Assembly (NCBI RefSeq): GCF_017873565.1
Contig: NZ_JAGGKH010000004.1
Coordinates: forward strand, 186,001 to 250,000
Origin: Lederbergia galactosidilytica
GTDB lineage: Bacteria > Bacillota > Bacilli > Bacillales > Bacillaceae_C
DNA: 64,000 bases
Direction of reading: 5' to 3'
The stretch's first letter is position 1; each line of letters starts with the position of its first letter. Positions 43,226 to 51,815 of this stretch are shown piece after piece. The position numbers and the translations under genes were made by a program. A model generated the notes under the pieces. The model ran no database searches, had not been told where the DNA came from, and was given only the letters and a program-made list of their open reading frames with translations.

Positions 43226-44665
43226 TTACCATGCTGCTTCTTTTTCTGGTAAGGGATCGATTGTTTCCAGCATTCTATCGTGCAATCGCTGAAACAATTT
43301 CATTTTGACTGATTGATAATCTGGATGATTCCAGCAGTTTGAAGATTCATCTGGATCTTTATCTAAATCATATAGTTCTCCGTCATCCATTCCATGATAG
43401 ATAACAAGTTTGTAATTTTCTGTTCGCAGCATGGTCGCTAATATTCTTTGCCCATCATCCCCTCTCCTATCATCGTAAAATTCACAATAGACATCATTTC
43501 TATGATGCTCCACATTTGCATTTATTAATAAATCCCATAAAGATTTCCCTTGCATACCTGTATAGCATGGTTGTCCACTTGCTTCTAACAAAGTGGGTGC
43601 GATATCCACCAGCTCAACCATTGTTTTCATTCGTCTATTTCCACGTATTTTACTTGGATAGGAAATAATAAATGGGACCTTAACCGCCGGATCATAAAAG
43701 TGTGGACCTTTTAAATAAATTCCATGATCCCCTAGCATTTCTCCATGATCTGACATAAAAATGATGATGGTATTTTCCAACTGTCCAGTTTCCTCGAGGA
43801 CATTCATTATTCTTCCAACCTGCTTATCTATTAAATCTACCATCGCCCAGTAGGCAGCTTTTAAAATTTTATGATCTTTTTCACTCATTTTAGAGGCAGG
43901 AAATAACCCCTTTACTCCATATGCTCCGTCATGATCAATTTGTTGAAAAATTGGTTTTTCGTCCAATTCATTCTCCCTATAATTAGGTAGGGGGATCTCA
44001 TCAAGCATATCTATATAGCGCTTCAGATATGCTTCCGGTGGGTCGAATGGATGATGTGGGTCAAACATATTTACCGAAAATAGCCATGGATTTTCAAAAT
44101 CGGCATTGTTTTTAATAAAATTAATGGCTTTTTGGGCACACCATGTTGTTTGATGATTCTCCTCCTCAGGGCCGTATTCGATATACGGCATCCCTTCAAC
44201 CTTTCTTTTTTTAACCTGCACATCCTTTTCTATGAGCCAGTGCTGATAGTCATCAGAAGCCCAATTCCGATTTGGATGATGTGACCAATTAAATTCTGTA
44301 TAGCCGTCATTTATCCGACGTTCCCTCGTAGTAGAAATAGATGGATTACAGGCTGAAATATGTAACTTCCCCGCCAAACCACATGTGTACCCTGCAGCCG
44401 CCAATAACTTTGTAACGAGAATTTCATCATTAGGAATCGATTGTCCGTTTTGCCTGGTTCGGTTTGTCCTCGGGTACCTACCAGTAAGAAAACTTGCTCG
44501 ACTTGGGGTACAAACTGTGCTATTGCTATAGCATTGTTCAAATAAGACCCCACTCGTTGCTAACTTATCAATATTTGGTGTATGTACAAATTTATTTCCG
44601 TAACAGCCAAGTGTATCAAAACGTTGTTGATCAGTAGTTATCCAAAGAATGTTTGGGTGTTCCAT
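43226..44665 (-). CDS. Type I sulfatase (formylglycine-dependent), cytoplasmic
   Basis: This 479-residue S1 sulfatase has the FGly signature C52-T-P-S-R-A-S-F-L-T-G. Upstream lies the metal-binding WITTDQQ, and the C-terminal metal site is FMSDHGEMLGDHG. There is no signal peptide, so it acts on imported sulfated sugars. The ATG follows GGGGGG at seven bases. It is the second gene of the operon, 40 bases after the first sulfatase. Maturation needs a formylglycine-generating enzyme or anSME, which is not encoded in this window. The exact sulfate position targeted is not deducible. Confidence 0.92.
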   Translation of the reverse strand: MEHPNILWITTDQQRFDTLGCYGNKFVHTPNIDKLATSGVLFEQCYSNSTVCTPSRASFLTGRYPRTNRTRQNGQSIPNDEILVTKLLAAAGYTCGLAGKLHISACNPSISTTRERRINDGYTEFNWSHHPNRNWASDDYQHWLIEKDVQVKKRKVEGMPYIEYGPEEENHQTTWCAQKAINFIKNNADFENPWLFSVNMFDPHHPFDPPEAYLKRYIDMLDEIPLPNYRENELDEKPIFQQIDHDGAYGVKGLFPASKMSEKDHKILKAAYWAMVDLIDKQVGRIMNVLEETGQLENTIIIFMSDHGEMLGDHGIYLKGPHFYDPAVKVPFIISYPSKIRGNRRMKTMVELVDIAPTLLEASGQPCYTGMQGKSLWDLLINANVEHHRNDVYCEFYDDRRGDDGQRILATMLRTENYKLVIYHGMDDGELYDLDKDPDESSNCWNHPDYQSVKMKLFQRLHDRMLETIDPLPEKEAAW

Positions 44666-44705
44666 TTTTCAGCCCCCCATATTTAAATAGCTAATCCTTG
44701 TTCAA

Positions 44706-46223
44706 TCATGCAAAACTTTGTCTAGGTGGGATGGGATTTTCTAATTCACCATAGATATCCACTAACTTACTGAACATTTCACACTTCATTTCCGTATAAT
44801 CCTTGTTATTATACAGATTTACAAACTCATTCGGATCATTCTCAAGATCGTAAAGTTCACCCTCACTGCGGTCCAAATAATAATTTAACTTATATCGATC
44901 TGTCACAAGGGTTTTCACATAAAAACTAGGTTCCGCGCGATTTTCAACTAGACACCAATCCCGTGTAGCTTGATTAGGTTGATACAATGTATTCAGTTGA
45001 CTAATTCCCTGCATGGAGGGGTATTTCTCTATTCCAGCAGCTTCTAGAAATGTTGGAGCCAAATCTACTAAACTCATAAGTGAATTTGTTCTTTTTCCTT
45101 CAGGAAGCTCTCCCTTCCAGCGCACTAGAAACGGAACACGTAAAACATCATCATAGTGAATTGGACCTTTAAGCCAAAAGCCATGATTACCAGCATAGTC
45201 ACCATGATCAGAGGTGAAAACAACTAATGTATCTTCGGCTAGACCTAACTCATCTAACTTATCCAAAAGACGTCCAATATGGTGATCAATTAGACTGATC
45301 ATTCCATAATATGAGGAGAGCCATTTTCTAGCTCTTTTATAACCAAGCTTTTTATTCGTATGTCCTAAGCACTGAACTCCCCCAGTACTATGTCCTGGAT
45401 CTGCTGTAACATTAATATCGAGTTCATTCATCCGATCTTCCAGAAGATATTGATGAATTAGGGGCTTATCAAGCATTTCTCCCTCTTTTTCCACAAATGG
45501 AGGCATTTGATCAGGATCATACATACTATTCCATGGCTCAGGACATAGAAAGGCATTATGCGGATCCTGAAAACTGCACCAAGCTAAAAACGGCTTACTT
45601 TCTTCCCTAGATTCAATAAAATCCATTGTTTGATTTGCTGTCCAGCGAGTATAATGATACTCTTCTGGTAAATCCCAAGAACCTTCCCGGTGTCCACCAC
45701 CAGGTCCAAAATATTTCGAAGGATCGATCCCTTGCTCAACTAACCAGGCTCCATAATGCATACCATGAGATGAGTCTTCATCAGAATGCCCGTGAACCAT
45801 TGCTACCTTTTCAAAACCATAATATGGACCATGCCACTCTTTCCAGAAGTCACGATCATGTATATGTGGAGGAGCTTCAAAGCTACCTTCTGTTAATACA
45901 GGTTTAAAATGGGCCTTCCCAAACAATCCAGTTGTATAACCGCCTTTTCCCATTAAGTCGCTAACGGTCGTTCTATCTTCATCTAATTCAACACCTATAT
46001 TCCAGCACTGGTGCCTAGAAGGATATTCTCCTGTAATAATAGATGAACGACTTGGAGAACAAACAGGACTGGCAACATAAGCTCTTTCAAAAGCAATTCC
46101 TTCCTTTACCAATCGATCTAAGTTTGGAGTATGTATCGTTTCGTTCCCTAATGCATGAATTGTATTCCAATGTTGTTGGTCTGTTGAAATCAACAGAATG
46201 TTAGGTTTCTTCTGTTTTCCCAC
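44706..46223 (-). CDS. Type I sulfatase (formylglycine-dependent), cytoplasmic
   Basis: This 505-residue S1 sulfatase has signature C55-S-P-S-R-S-S-I-I-T-G, the N-terminal ILLISTDQQHWNTI and the metal site VFTSDHGDYAGNHG. No signal peptide. The GTG at 46223 is chosen because GGAGG lies exactly eight bases upstream; an in-frame TTG at 46238 would place that site inside the gene. It heads a three-gene operon (sulfatase, sulfatase, GH43/LamG) and is divergent from the AraC regulator. The two sulfatases share only the family core, so they probably remove sulfates from different positions. Confidence 0.92.
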   Translation of the reverse strand: MGKQKKPNILLISTDQQHWNTIHALGNETIHTPNLDRLVKEGIAFERAYVASPVCSPSRSSIITGEYPSRHQCWNIGVELDEDRTTVSDLMGKGGYTTGLFGKAHFKPVLTEGSFEAPPHIHDRDFWKEWHGPYYGFEKVAMVHGHSDEDSSHGMHYGAWLVEQGIDPSKYFGPGGGHREGSWDLPEEYHYTRWTANQTMDFIESREESKPFLAWCSFQDPHNAFLCPEPWNSMYDPDQMPPFVEKEGEMLDKPLIHQYLLEDRMNELDINVTADPGHSTGGVQCLGHTNKKLGYKRARKWLSSYYGMISLIDHHIGRLLDKLDELGLAEDTLVVFTSDHGDYAGNHGFWLKGPIHYDDVLRVPFLVRWKGELPEGKRTNSLMSLVDLAPTFLEAAGIEKYPSMQGISQLNTLYQPNQATRDWCLVENRAEPSFYVKTLVTDRYKLNYYLDRSEGELYDLENDPNEFVNLYNNKDYTEMKCEMFSKLVDIYGELENPIPPRQSFA

Positions 46224-46315
46224 TTGCTTGGCCTCCAATTTTCACAATATAATAAATATATAAAGAGATCTTAATCTATAAGATAGCCAAATTGTATTAA
46301 ACCTAGAATGTTACA

Positions 46316-46349
46316 TTGTTAGATTAATGGATAACATTTTGTTAGATTA
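46316..46349 (+). promoter_or_regulatory. Tandem direct repeats TTGTTAGATTA, 23-bp period (likely AraC-type sites)
   Basis: Two identical 11-mers at 46316-46326 and 46339-46349 lie in the divergent region between the sulfatase operon and the AraC gene. The same core and period occur at 41527-41560 before the LplA-type gene. Confidence 0.75.
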
Positions 46350-46371
46350 TAAGAAAAACGGAAGGCGGTTG

Positions 46372-46660
46372 CTTAGGAGATAAGCATGTTCTGGAACCTG
46401 GAAGGGCGTTCTTTTCCTCCCAGATTCTAATTTATTTGGCCTCGAGCCCCTACCACTCGTAGCTAGGCTAGACACCGAAAGATGCGCCAATGTTAACTTA
46501 TGTAGGAAGAAGGCAAGGCGCTAGTCACTAGGCGCCGGAGCTAGATGTCGAACACACACAACATAAGCAAGTTACTAAGAAGTCACAATTTTACGATTAC
46601 TATAACGGGACAAAAACGCAAGCGAACATATAGCGATGTAGCTAGACATTGACTAGAAAT
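46372..46660. repeat. Decayed intergenic repeat in the sulfatase/AraC divergent region
   Basis: Begins AAAAACGGAAGGCGGTTGC and contains a GGCGCTAGTCACTAGGCGCC-like hairpin near 46518. It ends with AAACGCAAGCGAACATATAG, which aligns with the relic at 21045. It fills nearly 300 bases without a convincing ORF. Confidence 0.45.
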
Positions 46661-46698
46661 TATTCTTTCTTTACATCTCAAAATGGGAGGGATTACAT

Positions 46699-47544
46699 TT
46701 GAAGGAATTTTCTCATGAATATGCAGAACATTGGTTTCATACCCCTACCCCGATGGAAAAGGCGGGGGGACTATGGCCCATTAGAGCGGGGCATAACAAA
46801 GCTAAATCAAACTATAAAATGGGACCACGTATGATTACCTATTACAGTGTACACTTTATCTTAGATGGAGAGGGAATGTTTACTCAGAATGAGACGAATG
46901 AGAAAATTCAACAAGGGGATATTTTCTGTTTACTCCCTAATCAAACACATCAATATTCTTCCAATCCTGACCATCCACTCAAAATGTTTTGGTTGGCTTT
47001 TAATGGAAAACAAGCAATTCCACTTTTAAAGCGCATTGGGATTACCAACTATTCCACTCATGTTAAAGGCATACTAAATGAAGAAATTATAGAAATCTTA
47101 GAACGGCTCGCAACACATCTTAAAAAAGATGACGAGGATGATGATCTATTTGGTTTAAGTATTATCTATAAGCTATTTCATAGCCTTTCTATTCAATCAA
47201 AACAAAAGAACCTTGCTCCTACTACACCTAGAAACTGGCTAAAAAAAAGTCAAGAATATATGGATATGCATTTTGCAGAAAACATATCCGTAAAGGATGT
47301 AGCAAAATACGTTGGTATCCATCGGTCTTACTTTACTGATTCATTTGTCAATGAGGTCGGCGTGACGCCAAGTAAATATCTTTTAGCTTTAAAAATGAAT
47401 AGAGCATTAGAATTGATTACTGAGAAAACCCATACAATCACTGAAATAGCACTTTCCCTTGGTTATTCAGATCTTTATTCCTTTTCACGTGCTTTCAAAA
47501 ATTATTATGAAGTTTCGCCAAATCAATATCTTACAAAAGAATAA
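46699..47544 (+). CDS. AraC-family transcriptional regulator with cupin sensor domain
   Basis: This 281-residue regulator has an N-terminal cupin (AraC_binding; VHFILDGEGMFTQNETNEK and IQQGDIFCLLPNQTHQYSS). The C-terminal double HTH reads ISVKDVAKYVGIHRSYFTDS and ITEIALSLGYSDLYSFSRAF. The TTG at 46699 follows GGGAGG at eight bases. It is divergent from the sulfatase operon. I infer it activates that operon and the LplA-type importer via tandem TTGTTAG sites. The inducer is presumably a glycan fragment bound in the cupin. Confidence 0.92.
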   Translation: MKEFSHEYAEHWFHTPTPMEKAGGLWPIRAGHNKAKSNYKMGPRMITYYSVHFILDGEGMFTQNETNEKIQQGDIFCLLPNQTHQYSSNPDHPLKMFWLAFNGKQAIPLLKRIGITNYSTHVKGILNEEIIEILERLATHLKKDDEDDDLFGLSIIYKLFHSLSIQSKQKNLAPTTPRNWLKKSQEYMDMHFAENISVKDVAKYVGIHRSYFTDSFVNEVGVTPSKYLLALKMNRALELITEKTHTITEIALSLGYSDLYSFSRAFKNYYEVSPNQYLTKE

Positions 47545-47591
47545 ACATCCTTAAAGCTTAATCCACCTTAAAGATATCTGTACATAAAAAC

Positions 47592-47622
47592 TCCCCATGC
47601 TAGAAAACTGCTTACATGGGGA
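47592..47622. terminator. Hairpin between convergent AraC and GH43 genes
   Basis: TCCCCATG / CATGGGGA with a 15-base loop, flanked by A-run on the left and AATTT on the right; it may serve both genes. Confidence 0.6.
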
Positions 47623-47640
47623 ATTTCCGCTTAGTTTTTC

Positions 47641-50600
47641 TTATTTTCCTTTCCAATACTCAATGATCGAGTTGGTAGTAGCCATTAAAATTCCATACAG
47701 TCCTTTAGAAATCAATTCATTATCTAACTGATAATCAAGCAATTCCTTGTACCCTTCCATATGTTTAATGACCTTTTTTGCAGATCCTTTTTTCTCAAAT
47801 TGTCCCACTGCTGTCAAATGGACTTTAAGTGATCGATAATCTTTTTCTGCTAAATCTTTTTGATGCTCTTCAAGGATTTCTAGTATATCCGTCGTACTAG
47901 GTTCTAAAGGCTGAACAAAGATATTATCGTATTTTGTATCGCTTAAAACACTTCTGACGCCAACTTTACCATGTATAAATGCTGTAGCACTATGATCATC
48001 GTAATCTATTTTTGGTTTGTCCATGTCCCCAACATAAATCTTGATATTCGTTCCGTTTGCAACTACTTTGATATGTTGCCATTCATCGATTGGATCATCT
48101 AGTTTGGCCCCCTCCAAATAAGTCCAATTGTAATTAAACTTACCGAGATGAACACCATCCTTATTGACATATGCAACATATCCTTGTAACATATCGGCAT
48201 TATTGTGGTTAAGTTCTTTTCCGTGGGCGGGGTTATTTACCCTAAATAGGATACCACCGTCGCCTTTACCATCCACAACCTGGACATCAGCTTCAACGAT
48301 ATAATTATGCCAAGCACTATCACCAATCACAGATTTACCAAATGTCCCTGCCCCTGAGCGATACACACCCTCTTGTTCAACTTCTTGATACTGATCTTGT
48401 TCAAGAAAACTAAAATGATGGAAATCAAACTCACCATTGACCGTTTCTACCTTAATGGTATGTTTTCCGGCAGGCAATGAAATATTTTCCTTTATTACAC
48501 TCGCCCAATCATCCCATTCCCCTGTGCGTGGAATATTGATCACTCCTGTGAGATCTATTTCATCATCTAACCATAATCTTACTTGGCCATCCTGTTGCTT
48601 AGTTGCGACATTTATATCCAATACATAGTCACCATCTTTGGCAATATCAACATTATATTTATACCATTCATCTGTTTGATTCCAGCCAATATTGAACGTA
48701 CCATCAGGATGATTGCGAATATCCACATGATCAAAACGATATTTGCCTCCGATATTTCTCGGGGTTTTATCATGATAGGCGACACCTTCTCCACCAGTCA
48801 TATAATCGACTGCCATCACTTTCCCTGGCAAGGAGTGAGTACGATCAAATGTATGAAAAATCATTTTTGTAAAAGATAATTCGCCATCGATCACCTCAAG
48901 CTTGAGCGTATATTTTCCTTGCGGTAAATCCAAATCGGAAATGGAAATATTCTCCCAATCCTTTTCTCCATCCGTAACAGGAATAGTAAAGCTTTCTATT
49001 ACATCTATTTCATCATCTAACGAAATACGTATTTTCGTATCTTCATCGAAATTATTGGCAATGAAATCAAGTCCATATTTATTCGATTCGGATATGTTTA
49101 CATTATATTTGATCCATTCTCCCTTTTTTAATTCGTGGATGGCATATCCGCCGTCTTGATCAGGTTGACTATCTATCGCATCATTCCTAAATTCACCATC
49201 GGTATTTGAATCTGAATGGACATGATACGCGACACCCTCGCCACCAAGATTATAATCTTCTGCTTCAATTGTGCCTGGGATTGGTTTGTGGATATCAAAG
49301 GATCTAAAGTGAAATTTAGCGATATCATATTCACCTTCCACAATTTCAATCTTTAACGTATGTTCTCCTTTCGGCAATTGTATATCTTCCATCCTAAGTA
49401 TCTGCCAATCATTCCAATCTCCTGACGCGGGAACATCAACTATACCTGTTAAGTCAATGTCATCATCTAACCAAAATCGTACTTTTGCATTCTGAAATGT
49501 CGTGGCATATTCCATTTCCAGATTGTAGATTCCTTCATCTTGAATAGCCACATTATATTTTAACCATTCACCTGTTTGATTCCAGCCAACTGCTGTTCCG
49601 CCCCCTGGCTTATCGCGAATATCAACAGCATCGTCTCTTAGCACACCGCCTATATTTTCTGGAGTCGTATCATGATAGGCTATTCCCTCTCCCCCAGTAA
49701 TGTAATAGGCAGCTTGAATATCTCCAGGAATCGGTTTAAACCCATCAAATACACTTGCGGAATCTTGATTAGTATCCACTCTCCAAGACCCTTCATAGCG
49801 ATCCCATCCGAAATCAACCCCATCATTAAAATCTTCAAGGATAATCGGCGCATCCTTGTACTTACTAACCTCAAAACTAGCAAAGAATAACGAGCCTTGA
49901 GTAACTTCGATTTTCAGCTTCTGTTCTCCTTTGGGCACAGAAACATGATCAATTATAAAGTTTTGCCATTGCCCATCAGTATTTGGAATGCTGACAGTAT
50001 CAGTTAAATCCTTGTCATCAAGCGATAATCGCACTTTTGTTTCATTATTGTCTGTAGCTACTCTTAAGTTAATACTGTATTGACCTTTTTCTTCTACATT
50101 GATGTTGTATTGCAGCCAATCCTTTTTTGCTAGCTTGACACTATATCCACCTTCAGAATTTGCCTGAGTATCAACTTCATCCTGCCGATACGTATGATTT
50201 AATTCGCCATCGGATATATGATAGCCAGTGCCATCCCCGCCTGAATTATAATGAACAGCTTCTACTTTACCTGGCAAAGGTTTATGGAAATCAAATACAT
50301 TACTGCCATTTACCTTATTACTTGTTGCAATATAACCAAAGGAAGCATGTACATCGCTTGCCGTATAGCCTATTTTCCCACCATGTAAAGAATCAATATC
50401 CCTTGTTTGCTTATGCATTCCATCTACAAAAATAGTAAACTTGGAATCTTCCTTCTCAACCCTGATTTGGTGCAACTGTTTAAAATCGAAATCAGCAGGA
50501 AGTGTTGATTCCTCCCAGCCTTGTTCAACACCGTCAACAAAGAAATTTGTTTCTAATTTATTTTCTTTTGAGCTTAACACAGCTACTCCATAGTTATCCT

Positions 50601-51750
50601 CATCTTGATAGGAAAATACCGTACCATAACGAGGGGTAGCACTTTCACCATTATCTTTTAAAGTCATGTTAAATTCGGCTGTATAATTGGATTCCGCCTC
50701 ATAGGTTGTAACGAGACGATGCCATGTAGTGTCATTAATTAATTCTTGCTCCAAAGCATCGTCATGAATCTTCCATGTACCCCCATTAACCTCTGACCAC
50801 TCCTTGCCTATATCGTCTCGTTTGAAACGATCACTAAAATCCGGTAAGTTTGGATTTTGCTGTTCAAATGTAGTAGGGCCCAACACGGTCATCTTATCCC
50901 CATTCCAGGCAATTCGATCCATATTAAAATAGCGACCTGGATTCGCATGGCTATGATACACAATATATTCAGAATCTAAATCAGGACCTCTTATCATACC
51001 ATTATGTCCTAATCCAACATTTTCACCTTCTGTATTAAGCAGAATGGGATTCTGTAATGATTTCTCTTTGAAATTCTCCGTTGGTGAATCACTAGTTGCA
51101 TAGTCAACGCGATAAGCTTTACTCCAAACATGATTACCTACATAGGTCATATAGTATTGTCCATGTCTTTTAAATACCGTTGGAGCCTCTGTCCATCCGT
51201 CCATTTCCGCTCCCGTATTTATGGCTGGACCAAATGTATAAGGATCCTCCATTTTGTATGCATTGATGCGGTCAGACCCAGTACCATAAAAATACCATTG
51301 GCCATCGTCATCAATAAAGACATGACCATCGATACCCATTCCCAAATTCTCTGTCTGTTTCACAAAAGGTCCTAATGGACTTGAGCTTTTATAAACATAA
51401 TGCCCATTCCCGCCCGGCGATGTATACATATAAAAATTCCCATTCCAATACGTCACCTCAGGCGCATAAGCTGCTTTTGTACCGGGCTCCTCAGTGACCA
51501 GTCCAGCGTAATCCCAGTTTATTAGATCTTCCGATGTCCAAGCCTTTACTCCACTTTTATCGTCGACAGTACTAACATAAAGATAATAGATGCCATTATA
51601 TTTTAATATGTATGGATCACCTTCCCCGTAAAAGTCTCCATTATCCCATTCCCATGAATCAGAAAGATCAAATGGGTTACTGTAAGCAAATGAAACGCTT
51701 GGGAATATGAACAATCCACCCATTATGAGGAGTACACGAACAAACCGCAT
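47641..51750 (-). CDS. Secreted multidomain GH43 enzyme with four CBM6-like modules
   Basis: This 1369-residue protein has a signal peptide (1-22, VSFA/YS). Residues 30-300 form a GH43 propeller (base D45 in GEGDPYILK, D141 in MGIDGHVF, acid E188 in WTEAPTVF). Residues 303-480 are a concanavalin-like domain. Four CBM6-like repeats of about 145 residues lie at 487-632, 669-815, 819-967 and 969-1117, each starting near KP-PG and containing a EW-KYNV segment and LPKGEHTLKIE. A second concanavalin domain is split: strand one at 637-662, the rest at 1118-1283, with repeats 2-4 between. A helical tail (1285-1369) ends the protein. It is the only secreted enzyme of the sulfated-glycan region, so it probably trims the polymer outside the cell. 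No LPxTG is seen. Confidence 0.9.
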   Translation of the reverse strand: MRFVRVLLIMGGLFIFPSVSFAYSNPFDLSDSWEWDNGDFYGEGDPYILKYNGIYYLYVSTVDDKSGVKAWTSEDLINWDYAGLVTEEPGTKAAYAPEVTYWNGNFYMYTSPGGNGHYVYKSSSPLGPFVKQTENLGMGIDGHVFIDDDGQWYFYGTGSDRINAYKMEDPYTFGPAINTGAEMDGWTEAPTVFKRHGQYYMTYVGNHVWSKAYRVDYATSDSPTENFKEKSLQNPILLNTEGENVGLGHNGMIRGPDLDSEYIVYHSHANPGRYFNMDRIAWNGDKMTVLGPTTFEQQNPNLPDFSDRFKRDDIGKEWSEVNGGTWKIHDDALEQELINDTTWHRLVTTYEAESNYTAEFNMTLKDNGESATPRYGTVFSYQDEDNYGVAVLSSKENKLETNFFVDGVEQGWEESTLPADFDFKQLHQIRVEKEDSKFTIFVDGMHKQTRDIDSLHGGKIGYTASDVHASFGYIATSNKVNGSNVFDFHKPLPGKVEAVHYNSGGDGTGYHISDGELNHTYRQDEVDTQANSEGGYSVKLAKKDWLQYNINVEEKGQYSINLRVATDNNETKVRLSLDDKDLTDTVSIPNTDGQWQNFIIDHVSVPKGEQKLKIEVTQGSLFFASFEVSKYKDAPIILEDFNDGVDFGWDRYEGSWRVDTNQDSASVFDGFKPIPGDIQAAYYITGGEGIAYHDTTPENIGGVLRDDAVDIRDKPGGGTAVGWNQTGEWLKYNVAIQDEGIYNLEMEYATTFQNAKVRFWLDDDIDLTGIVDVPASGDWNDWQILRMEDIQLPKGEHTLKIEIVEGEYDIAKFHFRSFDIHKPIPGTIEAEDYNLGGEGVAYHVHSDSNTDGEFRNDAIDSQPDQDGGYAIHELKKGEWIKYNVNISESNKYGLDFIANNFDEDTKIRISLDDEIDVIESFTIPVTDGEKDWENISISDLDLPQGKYTLKLEVIDGELSFTKMIFHTFDRTHSLPGKVMAVDYMTGGEGVAYHDKTPRNIGGKYRFDHVDIRNHPDGTFNIGWNQTDEWYKYNVDIAKDGDYVLDINVATKQQDGQVRLWLDDEIDLTGVINIPRTGEWDDWASVIKENISLPAGKHTIKVETVNGEFDFHHFSFLEQDQYQEVEQEGVYRSGAGTFGKSVIGDSAWHNYIVEADVQVVDGKGDGGILFRVNNPAHGKELNHNNADMLQGYVAYVNKDGVHLGKFNYNWTYLEGAKLDDPIDEWQHIKVVANGTNIKIYVGDMDKPKIDYDDHSATAFIHGKVGVRSVLSDTKYDNIFVQPLEPSTTDILEILEEHQKDLAEKDYRSLKVHLTAVGQFEKKGSAKKVIKHMEGYKELLDYQLDNELISKGLYGILMATTNSIIEYWKGK

Positions 51751-51815
51751 TGTGAAATAACCTCCATTACTTAATATTTTGAATCCTTAAATGCCAATTT
51801 TCTTTTCTCATCCTC

